Counted from the stretch's first letter, positions 1 to 7,972 are shown. The stretch is 25,194 nt of DNA from Bacillota bacterium (GCA_029007015.1 JAQXHB010000041.1:1-25194), one strand, 5' to 3'. Made by a program: numbers and translations. The notes: generated by a model from the letters alone, not told the origin.

Positions 1-663
1 GCCGTATATCGAGTGGCGGCTCTTGCAGTCGGGGCACTCAAAGTATGACATGTTCTCGACAATTCCAATGACCGGAATGTCCATCATGTCGGCCATTTTG
101 ACCGCCTTTTCCACAATCATGGACACCAGTTCCTGCGGAGAGGTGACCACGATGATGCCGTCGACCGGCAGTGACTGAAATACAGTCAGCGGAACATCGC
201 CGGTGCCGGGAGGCATATCGACAAACATGTAGTCGACATCGTTCCAGACAACATCGGTCCAAAACTGCTTGACCGCGCCGGCAATGACCGGGCCGCGCCA
301 TACCACCGGGTCGGTGTCGTTCTCAAGCAGTAAGTTGGTTGACATAATCTCGGTACCCATTTTGCTGATGGCAGGGTAAATGTAGGTACCGTCGCCTTTA
401 GCATTTTCCTTAATGCCAAATGCCTTCGGGATAGACGGGCCGGTGATGTCAGCGTCCAAAATGGCGGTCTTGTATCCCTTTCTCTGCTGTAAGACGCTCA
501 GCAGGCAGGTGACCATTGATTTGCCTACTCCGCCCTTGCCGCTGACGACGGCGATGACCTTCTTAACACTGGAAAGGTCGTTGAGTTTTTCCTTCATATC
601 AGCACTCTCGCGGCTGGAGCAATTCTCGCCGCAGGTACTGCAGTCGTGTGTACATTCGCTCAT
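1..663 (-). CDS. Mrp/NBP35-family iron-sulfur carrier ATPase (partial, C-terminus off window)
   Basis: A cytosolic P-loop ATPase expected to bind and transfer Fe-S clusters to apoproteins. The 221 visible residues begin at an ATG (661-663) preceded by GAGGAG. The N-terminus carries a cysteine cluster (C4, C8, C11, C15), as in NBP35-type members. A deviant Walker A, GKGGVGKS, lies at residues 42-49. DADITGPSIPKAFG and VDMPPGTGDVPLT follow, both hallmarks of the Mrp/ApbC/NBP35 family. The last visible segment includes ENMSYFECPDC, whose CxxC matches the C-terminal cluster-binding pair of the family. The reading frame stays open to base 1, so the rest lies outside the window. It diverges from the M23/M50 pair. 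MinD/ParA ATPases share the P-loop, but the MPPGTGD and CPDC motifs point to Mrp. Confidence 0.93.
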   Translation of the reverse strand, partial: MSECTHDCSTCGENCSSRESADMKEKLNDLSSVKKVIAVVSGKGGVGKSMVTCLLSVLQQRKGYKTAILDADITGPSIPKAFGIKENAKGDGTYIYPAISKMGTEIMSTNLLLENDTDPVVWRGPVIAGAVKQFWTDVVWNDVDYMFVDMPPGTGDVPLTVFQSLPVDGIIVVTSPQELVSMIVEKAVKMADMMDIPVIGIVENMSYFECPDCKSRHSIYG

Positions 664-696
664 GCTAATTCTCCTCACAATAATACATTGATATAT

Positions 697-725
697 ATTA
701 TACACCCGATTGACCAAAAAGTCAC
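697..725 (-). promoter_or_regulatory. Probable promoter of the Mrp/NBP35 gene
   Basis: On the minus strand a perfect TATAAT lies at 697-702. A 17-base spacer separates it from a weak -35, GTGACT, at 720-725 (four of six matches to TTGACA). It sits about 35 bases upstream of the Mrp start codon. Confidence 0.55.
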
Positions 726-797
726 TACTATTTTTTTGTTCTGCCGACCGATTTATTATCATAAATTTTAATAAAACTAATTTGCGCGGGGAATAAA

Positions 798-1586
798 ATG
801 GAACAAAACTTAAAAAAACACAGTAATAAGCCCTTTGACCCACTCATTCGACTGATAGTTTTGCAGGTGTCGGTGTGCGCGTTGCTGCTTATGGCGGCAT
901 TTGCCGTCAAACTAATCGGCGGCGACCTGTATGAGCAGTGCCGTCGGCAGTATATAGCCGATTTTGAGGACACGACCGACATCGGTGAGGTGCTTGACCT
1001 GCTCAGTTCTGACGGTCAAAAGGACGGCCAATCGAGTGATGTGTCGGCACTGCCGGTTTCTGCCGGCGGAGAGACTCAAGAGGATAAGCAAACCGATGCC
1101 GATGAGCCCGATGAGCAGGATGCCAGTTCATACGAATTTGACCTCTCTCAAGTACAGCAGATGGCATCGGTGCGCCTCGCATCAAACAGTATGGGCATGC
1201 CATACTCGGGCGGCCGCATTACATCGAAGTTTGGGTACAGAGTCAATCCCGTTTCAGGCCAGTATAAATTGCATGGCGGGCTGGATATCGGCCTCGATAT
1301 GGGCGACGACATATATGCGGCACTTCCGGGCACGGTCAGCAAGGCTGCATCGAGCAGTGATTACGGCAACTTTGTGATCATCGACCACGGCTCCGGATTA
1401 CAAACTCTGTATGCTCACTGCTCAAAACTGCTGGTAAAAGAGGGCGACATAGTCAAAAAGAGTGATACGGTTGCGCTGGTGGGGTCGACGGGCGTCTCAA
1501 CCGGCCCGCATTTACATTTTGAAGTGAGGGTTGGCGGCACGCGAATAGACCCGTTGATTGTTTTGCCGCAAATCAATGAAGCGTAA
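798..1586 (+). CDS. Membrane-anchored M23 peptidase-domain protein, SpoIVFA-like
   Basis: This 262-residue protein has a short cytoplasmic N-terminus and one membrane segment at about residues 17-41. An acidic, low-complexity linker spans about 55-112, and an M23/LytM domain spans about 135-255. The M23 zinc and catalytic residues all look present: H159 and D163 in HGGLD, H207 in YAHCS, and H238 and H240 in GPHLHFE. A GGGGA-type ribosome site precedes the ATG. Its stop overlaps the start of an M50 protease gene, the order seen for spoIVFA-spoIVFB in Bacillus, where SpoIVFA (264 residues) holds the pro-sigma-K protease inactive in the forespore membrane. The SpoIVFA role is inferred from order, size and topology. 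A general cell-wall endopeptidase or a SpoIIQ-like protein is the alternative. Confidence 0.8.
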   Translation: MEQNLKKHSNKPFDPLIRLIVLQVSVCALLLMAAFAVKLIGGDLYEQCRRQYIADFEDTTDIGEVLDLLSSDGQKDGQSSDVSALPVSAGGETQEDKQTDADEPDEQDASSYEFDLSQVQQMASVRLASNSMGMPYSGGRITSKFGYRVNPVSGQYKLHGGLDIGLDMGDDIYAALPGTVSKAASSSDYGNFVIIDHGSGLQTLYAHCSKLLVKEGDIVKKSDTVALVGSTGVSTGPHLHFEVRVGGTRIDPLIVLPQINEA

Positions 1587-2172
1587 TTCGGTAGCAATCG
1601 ACATAGGTTTTTCATTTGCGCTGATGCTGGCGGTGGTGCTGCTGCTTGATTTCAGCGGTGTGGCGGCAATGTCGTTGGCCGCTGCCGCGGTGCATGAATG
1701 CGGACACATTGCGGCGATGAAACTGCTCGGCCGCAGTCCGCGCAAAATAAAAATGCGATTGAGCGGAGTTTACATAACGCAAGATAGCGAAATACATTCG
1801 CTCCGCTCCGACGCAGTCGTGGCGGCGTCAGGGCCGGCGGCTAATTTGATATGCGCGGCGATAATGCTCGCGGTTAATTTGCACCTAAACAGCGATGTGC
1901 TGTGGCTGTTCGGGTTTGCCATGCTGGTTATGGGAAGTTTCAATTTACTGCCTATTTCAGGGCTTGACGGCGGCGATTTGCTGAGAATATTTGCGATGAG
2001 CACATTTTCTGAGCACGCGGCTGATGCCATCATTAAGTGGTCATCGCTCGGCTTTGCGGTTGCTCTGATAGCAGCCGGAGTTGGACTCTTTTTTACAGTT
2101 GGAAATGGCTGTCTGGCACTGATTGGGGTTTACATAATGTTGTTCTCGCTATTTCCGCGCGAAGTAGCATAG
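1576..2172 (+). CDS. M50-family site-2 protease, SpoIVFB-like
   Basis: An intramembrane zinc metalloprotease of 198 residues. The active-site HExxH is HECGH at residues 40-44. The second metal motif is NLLPISGLDGG at about 123-133, with D131 as the third ligand. Four or more hydrophobic segments surround these motifs. I prefer the ATG at 1576 over an in-frame TTG at 1558, because MKRNSV then leads directly into the first membrane helix. That start overlaps the stop of the upstream M23 gene by 11 bases, suggesting translational coupling. In Bacillus, SpoIVFB cleaves pro-sigma-K in the mother cell. This version is shorter than the 288-residue Bacillus protein and ends after the last membrane segment, so it has no room for a C-terminal CBS domain. 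The sporulation role is inferred from the pairing. Confidence 0.82.
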   Translation: MKRNSVAIDIGFSFALMLAVVLLLDFSGVAAMSLAAAAVHECGHIAAMKLLGRSPRKIKMRLSGVYITQDSEIHSLRSDAVVAASGPAANLICAAIMLAVNLHLNSDVLWLFGFAMLVMGSFNLLPISGLDGGDLLRIFAMSTFSEHAADAIIKWSSLGFAVALIAAGVGLFFTVGNGCLALIGVYIMLFSLFPREVA

Positions 2173-2178
2173 CGCAAA

Positions 2179-2217
2179 AAAACCTGCCGATAAGGAATGA
2201 CCCTATCGGCAGGTTTT
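2179..2217. terminator. Bidirectional intrinsic terminator between the M50 gene and pheT
   Basis: A perfect 14-bp inverted repeat (2179-2192 with 2204-2217) has an 11-base loop and A and T runs on both sides. It sits between the convergent stops at 2172 and 2227 and can serve both strands. Confidence 0.9.
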
Positions 2218-2226
2218 ATATCTGCT

Positions 2227-4599
2227 TTATGAGCGAAGTTGAGCACCGAGTTTTTGGGCCTCGGCAATAATCTTCTTCATAACCTTTTCGCTCTGCTTGT
2301 CGTTGAGAGTGCCGCTGTCACTGCGCAGTGTCATGGCATAAGCAACACTCTTTTTGCCGGACGGAATCTGTGCGCCGGTGTAAACATCAAACAGTTCTAT
2401 GCTCTCAAGCAGTGCACCGGCGCCGGTGCGAATGGCCTTTTCGAGTGAGAGAACCGGCAGGTCGATGTCACAGATGACGGCAATGTCGCGCGTGACCGAC
2501 GGGAACTTCGGCAAAGGCGAGAAGTGCCTGTCGGCGCTGCGTACAGCGTACAATTCATCGACATATAATTCGGCGGTATATGTCTTGGTGCCGATTTCAA
2601 AGTTGTCGGCCACTGACGGGTGAATTTCACCGACTATACCGATGAGTTTATCACCGACTGTCAGTTTGGCGGTACGGCCGGGGTGATAGGCGTACTCATC
2701 GGCGTCGGCGGCCACATCGTACTCCTCCACGCCCAACTGCTTGAGCAGTGCCTCGACCGAGCCTTTAACGGTGAAAAAGTCGACGCCGTCGCCGTATGCG
2801 CCGAGCATAATCTTTTTGCGCTCGATGGGCAGTTGTCCGTCGCCCTGCGGAATGTACTCGGTTGCTATCTCGTACAAAGCGGCCGACTTGTTGCGGTTGT
2901 TGTAGTTGGTTGCCAGCGTCAGCAGCATGCTGGGCAGTGCGGTGGTGCGCATGATTGAGGTGTCCTCACCGAGAGGATTGCTGATGACCACCGAGCGGCG
3001 GCCACTGTCATCCTCGGGCATGTTGACCTTGTCATACAGTTTGGGGCTGATGAACGAGTAGGTGATTATCTGGCTGTATCCGAGGGCCAGCAGGGTGCTG
3101 CCGACAGTGCGCTCGAATTTCTGCTCATCGGTCACTTTTGCCGAGGCACTGCCGCGTATGCAACTCTCGGCAATGTTGTTGTAGCCGTAGATGCGTGCAA
3201 TTTCCTCTGCGATGTCGGCCTTGTGCTCGATATCGGTGCGGAAGTAAGGCACGGTTACAGTGTCGCCGTCGACCGTAAACTGCAGTCGGCTGAGAATGTC
3301 GGTCATATCCTCGCGGCTGATATCGGTGCCGAGGAAGCGGTTGGTCCACTCGGGGTCAAACTTGACTGTTTTGGGAGTTGAATCAAAGTGAGCCTCGTCG
3401 ATTTGGCCGCATACAACATCGCCGGCGTCGAGCAGGGTGATAAGTTCGCAGGCGCGCTCAAGTGCCGCTTTGCACAGTTTGGGCGGCAGTCCCTTTTCAT
3501 AGCGAGATGACGCGTCGGTACGCATGCCGAGCGCCTTGGCTGTTGTGCGCACGCTGGCGCCGTCAAAGCAGGCCGACTCAAAAACAATAGTGGTTGTGTC
3601 ATCCATAATTCCGGAATATTCGCCGCCCATGACGCCGGCCACGGCGATGGGCTTTTCGGTGTCAGCGATGACCAGCATGCGGTCGTTCAGTTTGCGCTCA
3701 TTGCCGTCAAGCGTGGTGATGGCTTCGCCGTCGCGGGCGCGGCGCACCTCGATTTGTCCGTCCTTGACAAATCGGTAGTCAAATGCGTGCATCGGCTGGC
3801 CGTACTCAAGCATGACATAGTTGGTGATATCGACAATGTTGTTAATGGGGCGCACGCCGCTTGCACGCAGACGCTCGCGCATCCAGCGGGGCGACGGTGC
3901 CACGCGTATGTTCTGGACCACGCGCGCCATGTAGCGGCTGCACAGGTCGGTGGCGGTGACGCTCACCTTGAGCATATCGTTTATATTGCCGCCGTGTTCG
4001 GTAACGACCGGCTGCGGGTCGGTCAGACTGCCGCCAAAGGTGACAGCCGTCTCACGCGCAAGGCCGAGCACCGAAAGGCAGTCGGCGCGGTTGGAGGTAA
4101 TCTCAAACTCAACCACCGTGTCGTTGTAACCGATGGCCTCTTTGATGTCGTCACCTGGCTTGCAGTTCTCCTGCAAAACGAATATGCCGTCCTCAATGGC
4201 ATAGGGGAAATCCCCGAGGGTAAGCCCCAACTCACCGAGGGAACACATCATTCCGCAACTGGCAACGCCGCGCAGTTTGCCCTTTTTAATCTTGATACCG
4301 CCGGGCAGGGTGGAGCCGTCGAGCGCGACCGGTACGAGGTCACCGACGGTCAAATTCTGCGCGCCGGTAACTATCTGAATGGTCTCACTGCCGACATAAA
4401 CCTGACAGATGACCAAATGGTCTGAGTCGGGGTGCTTGACTATCTCGTCGACACGGCCGACCACCACTTTGCTGATTTCCTCGCCCTCAAAGGAGTAGCC
4501 CTCAACCTTGGAGCCGCTCATTGTCAAAGCCTCGGAATATTCGCGGGGTGAGACTGAGGTGGCTGTAAATTCATGCAGCCATTTCATTGAAAGATCCAT
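2227..4599 (-). CDS. pheT: Phenylalanyl-tRNA synthetase beta subunit
   Basis: The 790-residue beta chain of the alpha2-beta2 synthetase that charges tRNA-Phe; the length is normal for the Gram-positive form. The N-terminus has the EMAPII-like tRNA-binding domain (about 39-150, including GRVDEIVKHPDSDHL). The B3/B4 editing region follows, including FEITSNRADCLSV and NNIVDITNYVMLEYGQPMHA. A B5 domain comes next, and the C-terminal ferredoxin-fold anticodon-binding domain contains FPSVTRDIAVICDID. The ATG at 4597-4599 has an AAGGAGG ribosome site. The gene follows pheS by 12 bases and shares its T-box-controlled transcript. No truncation or missing domain is visible. Confidence 0.98.
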   Translation of the reverse strand: MDLSMKWLHEFTATSVSPREYSEALTMSGSKVEGYSFEGEEISKVVVGRVDEIVKHPDSDHLVICQVYVGSETIQIVTGAQNLTVGDLVPVALDGSTLPGGIKIKKGKLRGVASCGMMCSLGELGLTLGDFPYAIEDGIFVLQENCKPGDDIKEAIGYNDTVVEFEITSNRADCLSVLGLARETAVTFGGSLTDPQPVVTEHGGNINDMLKVSVTATDLCSRYMARVVQNIRVAPSPRWMRERLRASGVRPINNIVDITNYVMLEYGQPMHAFDYRFVKDGQIEVRRARDGEAITTLDGNERKLNDRMLVIADTEKPIAVAGVMGGEYSGIMDDTTTIVFESACFDGASVRTTAKALGMRTDASSRYEKGLPPKLCKAALERACELITLLDAGDVVCGQIDEAHFDSTPKTVKFDPEWTNRFLGTDISREDMTDILSRLQFTVDGDTVTVPYFRTDIEHKADIAEEIARIYGYNNIAESCIRGSASAKVTDEQKFERTVGSTLLALGYSQIITYSFISPKLYDKVNMPEDDSGRRSVVISNPLGEDTSIMRTTALPSMLLTLATNYNNRNKSAALYEIATEYIPQGDGQLPIERKKIMLGAYGDGVDFFTVKGSVEALLKQLGVEEYDVAADADEYAYHPGRTAKLTVGDKLIGIVGEIHPSVADNFEIGTKTYTAELYVDELYAVRSADRHFSPLPKFPSVTRDIAVICDIDLPVLSLEKAIRTGAGALLESIELFDVYTGAQIPSGKKSVAYAMTLRSDSGTLNDKQSEKVMKKIIAEAQKLGAQLRS

Positions 4600-4611
4600 T
4601 GTTAAGCCTCC

Positions 4612-5631
4612 TTAAAACTGATTGAGAAAACGCTGGTCGTTTTCGTAGAAAAGGCGCAAATCGTCAATGCCGAAACGGCGCATGACTATGCGCTCCAAGC
4701 CGAGTCCGAATGCAAAGCCACTGTACTCCTCGGGGTCGATGCCGCAGTTTGAGAGCACCTTCGGGTGTACCATGCCGCAACCGAGTATTTCAATCCAACC
4801 CTCGCCCTTGCACAGACGGCAGCCCTTGCCGCCGCAGGCAAAGCACATGGTGTCCATTTCGGCCGACGGCTCGGTGAAGGGGAAATGGTGCGGACGGAAA
4901 CGCACAACGGCATCTTCGCCGTAAAGACGCTTGGCAAACTCAGCCAAAGTGCCCTTGAGGTCGCCCATGGTAACTCCCTTGTCAACCACCAATCCCTCGA
5001 TTTGGTGGAATACCGGCGAATGGGTGGCGTCAACTGCGTCGGAGCGGTAAACGCGGCCGGGAGATATAATTCGTATCGGCGGCTTCTGCTTCTCCATAAC
5101 GCGCACCTGCACGGGAGAGGTTTGGGTGCGGAGCAGGATGTTGGGGGTGATATAGAATGTGTCCTGCGTGTCGCGCGCCGGATGGTTCTTGGGTATGTTT
5201 AGAGCTTCAAAATTGTAGTAGTCGTATTCTACCTCGGGGCCGGTTGCCACCTCAAATCCCATGCCGAGGAATATCTCTTTAACCTCGTCGAGGACTATTT
5301 CAAGCGGATGTTTCTTGCCGAGGGGATGTTTTGTGCCCGGCATGGTTACATCAAGTTTTTCGGCGGCCAGTTTCCTGGACGATTCGGCCGCGCTGATTTC
5401 GGCTGTGCGCTCGGCTATCTCGCGCTCGATGTCGGCGCGAATTTGGTTGGCCAGTTGGCCGATAAGCGGCCTCTCCTCCGGCGAGAGGGAGCCCATCTGC
5501 TTGAGAATGGCTGTCAACTCGCCCTTTTTGCCTAGGAAGCGTACGCGCACCGACTCGATAAGTTGGTTGCTGTCGGCTGCGCGCAGAGCCTCGTCGGCCG
5601 CCGCTTTGATTGCTTCAAGCTGCTGTTTCAT
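4612..5631 (-). CDS. pheS: Phenylalanyl-tRNA synthetase alpha subunit
   Basis: The 339-residue catalytic subunit of class II PheRS, which forms Phe-AMP and transfers phenylalanine to tRNA-Phe. It opens with the coiled-coil tRNA-binding arm (about 1-90). The class II core shows motif 2 (GRVYRSDAVDATHSPVFHQ) and motif 3 (GLGLERIVMRRFGI). A cysteine-rich stretch, CFACGGKGCRLCKGEGW, just before ILGCGMVHP is a common variant in Firmicutes PheS. The ATG at 5629-5631 is preceded by GAGGTGA at good spacing. It is the first gene of the pheST operon, behind a T-box leader. Confidence 0.98.
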   Translation of the reverse strand: MKQQLEAIKAAADEALRAADSNQLIESVRVRFLGKKGELTAILKQMGSLSPEERPLIGQLANQIRADIEREIAERTAEISAAESSRKLAAEKLDVTMPGTKHPLGKKHPLEIVLDEVKEIFLGMGFEVATGPEVEYDYYNFEALNIPKNHPARDTQDTFYITPNILLRTQTSPVQVRVMEKQKPPIRIISPGRVYRSDAVDATHSPVFHQIEGLVVDKGVTMGDLKGTLAEFAKRLYGEDAVVRFRPHHFPFTEPSAEMDTMCFACGGKGCRLCKGEGWIEILGCGMVHPKVLSNCGIDPEEYSGFAFGLGLERIVMRRFGIDDLRLFYENDQRFLNQF

Positions 5632-5648
5632 GATATTTTCACCTCATT

Positions 5649-5924
5649 TGTATTTTCGGGACAATAAAAAACGCCCCTTTCTGACGAAAGGGACGAAACA
5701 AAACCGTTCCGCGGTACCACCCTTATTCATGCTTATAGAAGCAAACACTCCCGTGACCGTTAACGGTGTCATCCGTCGCGGCCTAACAGCGGGTATGCTT
5801 TCAGCCGCGCCGCTCCGAAGGGAAATTTCACCGACAGTCAGTGCGGTGCGCTTACAGCCAAACGGCGCGCCGTCTCTGGGCAGTGACATGCAGTCGGTTA
5901 CTTTGCTTCATCACAGCGTTTACC
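5649..5924 (-). promoter_or_regulatory. T-box leader controlling pheST (Phe specifier TTC)
   Basis: The stretch between pheS and the upstream gene is a tRNA-sensing T-box leader read on the minus strand. The conserved T-box sequence AGGGTGGTACCGCGG lies at 5709-5723. It is followed by a terminator hairpin (5666-5695). Upstream, GGTGAAAT leads into TTC at 5822-5824 and then CCTTCGGAGC, which fits the specifier-loop layout. TTC is a phenylalanine codon, in agreement with the regulated genes. By the known mechanism, uncharged tRNA-Phe would pair with the specifier and T-box bulge, favour the antiterminator and raise pheST expression. The specifier was placed by eye. Confidence 0.93.
5666..5695 (-). 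terminator. T-box terminator hairpin
   Basis: On the minus strand a 10-bp stem (5686-5695 with 5672-5681, one G-U pair) has a 4-base loop and is followed by six T residues at 5666-5671. It competes with the T-box antiterminator, whose 3' partner includes the 5' arm of this stem. Confidence 0.9.
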
Positions 5925-5929
5925 AAGAC

Positions 5930-5958
5930 ATTATAACACCGCATGGGCCATTTTGCAA
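5930..5958 (-). promoter_or_regulatory. Promoter of pheST
   Basis: On the minus strand, -35 TTGCAA (5953-5958) and -10 TATAAT (5930-5935) are separated by 17 bases. The predicted start near 5923 gives a leader of about 290 bases. The promoter lies just past the stop of the desulfurase-family gene, so pheST has its own start. Confidence 0.85.
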
Positions 5959-5978
5959 GGATTTTATCAAAAAATAAA

Positions 5979-7133
5979 TCAGTAAAAAATATCTTCTGCG
6001 CCGACGCTGATTTTTTGCACGGCCGATAGAAAGCGGTCAATGTCATACGCCGAGGTGAATGCCGACGGGCAAATGCGTACAGTGCCCTGACTAAGGGTGC
6101 CCAGCCGCTTGTGCGCAGTCGGCGCGCAGTGCAGTCCCGCCCGGGTGGCGATGCCGTATTTTGCCAGAGCGTCGGCCGCCTCTACGCTGTTGACCGAGCC
6201 GATGTTAAAGGACAGCACCGGCACAAAATTTTCGTCGGGCTTTTTGGTGTAAAGGCGCACCTTGCGTATATTTGCCAGCCCGTCGTACGCTCTGCCTATC
6301 AGCGCCATTTCGTGCGAATAAATGTGGTTAATACCCTTGGAGCGCACAAAATCAATGCCGGCCGAAATACCGCATATACCGGGCACATTGACTGTGCCGC
6401 TCTCGTACCGCTCGGGCATATCGTCCGGCTGGTGCATATTTATCGATGCAGTGCCGGTGCCACCCTCGATGATGGTTTGCGGCAGTTCGCCGTTTATGAT
6501 GAGCATGCCGGTGCCCATAGGTGCGTACAGCCCCTTGTGCGGCGCGATACATAGATAGTTAATGTGCATATCCTTTACATTGATGGGCAGTACGCCGGCC
6601 GTCTGCGCACAGTCGACGGCCAACAGCACGCCGTGTTTAAAGCAGATTTCGCCTATGCGCTCTATCGGCAGACGCACGCCGCATACATTTGATGCATGGG
6701 TCACTATCACTAGCCGCGTGCCCGGATTGATGGCTGCTTCAAATGCACGCACTGTCGCGTCAGGGTCTCCGACGGTTATCTCGGCTGTGTCCACATTGAC
6801 GCCCTGCTCACGCAGCCGCGTCAGCGGTCGCATGACAGCGTTATGTTCCATCGAGGAGGTAACGACGCGGTCACCCGGATGCAGTAACCCCTTCATCACC
6901 ATGTTGAGCGACTGGGTGCAGTTTTGTGTGAATATGACCTGTTCGGGCGACTCTGCGCCGAACAGTTCGGCCGCCTTACTGCGGGCGGAATATATCGCCT
7001 CGGCCGCCTTTTGCGAGGTTGCATGAGCACTGCGCCCGGGGTTGGCACAGAGATGCTTGATGGCCTCGGCGCAAGCGTTTGCCACCGCATGCGGCTTGGG
7101 TGATGTGGTTGCTGCGTTGTCCAAATATATCAT
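5979..7133 (-). CDS. Cysteine desulfurase family protein (class V aminotransferase fold)
   Basis: A PLP-dependent enzyme of 384 residues that should remove sulfur (or selenium) from cysteine (or selenocysteine). Signature positions are visible: MIYLDNAATT at the N-terminus, H97 in SSMEHNAV, D174 in VDCAQTAG, the PLP lysine K200 in APHKGLYAPMGTG, and a candidate catalytic cysteine C336 in RAGLHCAPTAHK. The arrangement resembles the cysteine desulfurase-like subfamily common in anaerobes rather than housekeeping IscS/NifS. The ATG has a GGAGGTAA ribosome site. It follows a DUF3343 gene by about 20 bases. That partnership is typical of this subfamily and suggests a sulfur or selenium delivery role. 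No SufU/IscU scaffold is present in the window, so its acceptor is unknown. Confidence 0.9.
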   Translation of the reverse strand: MIYLDNAATTSPKPHAVANACAEAIKHLCANPGRSAHATSQKAAEAIYSARSKAAELFGAESPEQVIFTQNCTQSLNMVMKGLLHPGDRVVTSSMEHNAVMRPLTRLREQGVNVDTAEITVGDPDATVRAFEAAINPGTRLVIVTHASNVCGVRLPIERIGEICFKHGVLLAVDCAQTAGVLPINVKDMHINYLCIAPHKGLYAPMGTGMLIINGELPQTIIEGGTGTASINMHQPDDMPERYESGTVNVPGICGISAGIDFVRSKGINHIYSHEMALIGRAYDGLANIRKVRLYTKKPDENFVPVLSFNIGSVNSVEAADALAKYGIATRAGLHCAPTAHKRLGTLSQGTVRICPSAFTSAYDIDRFLSAVQKISVGAEDIFY

Positions 7134-7154
7134 ACGGTTACCTCCGCGAGTGTT

Positions 7155-7373
7155 TTACTGTGTGTCTATTCCCAATACTTTGATGCCATTTGAGCGTAAC
7201 AGTTCTGCCGCCGCTTGAGGGTCGGACGAGAGGGTTATGCTATATCCGCATCCGGCGCCGTCCAACCTGCCCTTGGTCTTTTCAATAAAGGCTTTGTATC
7301 CCTTTGAGCGCAAAATATCCCGCCCGCGAATGGCATGCGTGATTGAGCCGACCATAATTGAGTTTTTGACCAT
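7155..7373 (-). CDS. DUF3343 small protein, putative sulfur/selenium carrier-like
   Basis: A 72-residue cytosolic protein with a compact alpha/beta pattern: a beta strand at the N-terminus (SIMVGSITHAIRGRDIL), and a single cysteine, C42, in GAGCGYSITL, which would be the natural carrier residue. It ends with a second alpha-beta unit (AAAELLRSNGIKVLGID). This matches the DUF3343 family, often annotated as a putative Se/S carrier-like protein. The ATG at 7371-7373 has a GGAGG site at good spacing. It is the first gene before the desulfurase-family gene. The ispF terminator lies only about 35 bases upstream of its start codon and no clear promoter of its own was found, so it may depend on read-through. 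Its biochemical function is inferred, not established. Confidence 0.8.
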   Translation of the reverse strand: MVKNSIMVGSITHAIRGRDILRSKGYKAFIEKTKGRLDGAGCGYSITLSSDPQAAAELLRSNGIKVLGIDTQ

Positions 7374-7407
7374 TGCTCTGCCTCCGTCTTTTTTTCAGCA
7401 AAAATAA

Positions 7408-7455
7408 AAGACCGTTTACTTGCGCTCAATACATCATATGCAAGTAAACGGTCTT
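7408..7455 (-). terminator. Intrinsic terminator after ispF
   Basis: A perfect 16-bp inverted repeat (7408-7423 with 7440-7455) has a 16-base loop. On the minus strand it is followed by TTTTATTTTT (7400-7409 region), which orients it as the ispF terminator, 11 bases past the ispF stop codon. Confidence 0.88.
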
Positions 7456-7465
7456 GTGCTTATGT

Positions 7466-7936
7466 TTAGTTTTCGATAAGGCAGACAGCGTGGGCGGCTA
7501 TGCCCAGCCCCTCGCCGGTGTAGCCGAGCCCCTCCTCGGTGGTGGCCTTGACGCTGACACTGCTGTCATCAAGCCCCAGTGCGCCGGCGATGTTGGTACG
7601 CATCATGTCGATGTACGGCCGCAGTTTGGGCCGCTGGCAAAGCACCGTCGCGTCAATGTTTACGATGCGGTAGCCGTTTTCGTGCAAAAGGCGGCCGACG
7701 GCGGCGGTAAGCATCAGGCTGTCGGCATCTTTGAATCGCTCGTCGCTGTCCGGAAAGTGCAGTCCGATGTCGCCCAGCGCGGCCGCGCCGAGCAGCGCAT
7801 CGCAAATGGCGTGCAGCAGTACATCGGCGTCGCTGTGCCCGAGCAGTCCGCGCTCAAACGGCACATTAACGCCGCCCAGTATGAGCGGGCGCCCCTCGAC
7901 GAGACGGTGTGTGTCAAATCCGTGGCCAATTCTCAT
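7466..7936 (-). CDS. ispF: 2-C-methyl-D-erythritol 2,4-cyclodiphosphate synthase
   Basis: This enzyme of the non-mevalonate (MEP) isoprenoid pathway converts CDP-methylerythritol 2-phosphate to the cyclic 2,4-diphosphate. It has 156 residues, the normal length. The N-terminus RIGHGFDTHRL supplies the zinc ligands D8 and H10, and GLLGHSDADVLLHAICDALLGAAALGDIGL[H]F is the family signature region. I chose the ATG at 7934-7936, giving MRIGHGFD. A GTG four codons upstream (7948) is almost on top of the AAGGAAG ribosome site, while the ATG has about 11 bases of spacing. The gene is transcribed alone, with its own promoter and terminator; ispD is not adjacent. Confidence 0.96.
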   Translation of the reverse strand: MRIGHGFDTHRLVEGRPLILGGVNVPFERGLLGHSDADVLLHAICDALLGAAALGDIGLHFPDSDERFKDADSLMLTAAVGRLLHENGYRIVNIDATVLCQRPKLRPYIDMMRTNIAGALGLDDSSVSVKATTEEGLGYTGEGLGIAAHAVCLIEN

Positions 7937-7972
7937 TGAGTCACGCACTTCCTTTCGATGGTGTTAATTTAA

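Noticed and set aside
3754..4425. 223-residue open frame on the plus strand opposite pheT
   Set aside because: It is fully antisense to a clear pheT, has no recognisable domain and lacks a ribosome site; high GC and codon bias of pheT explain it.
5261..5977. 238-residue open frame on the plus strand across pheS, the T-box leader and its promoter
   Set aside because: It would read through a structured regulatory RNA on the other strand and resembles no protein family; a mirror frame.
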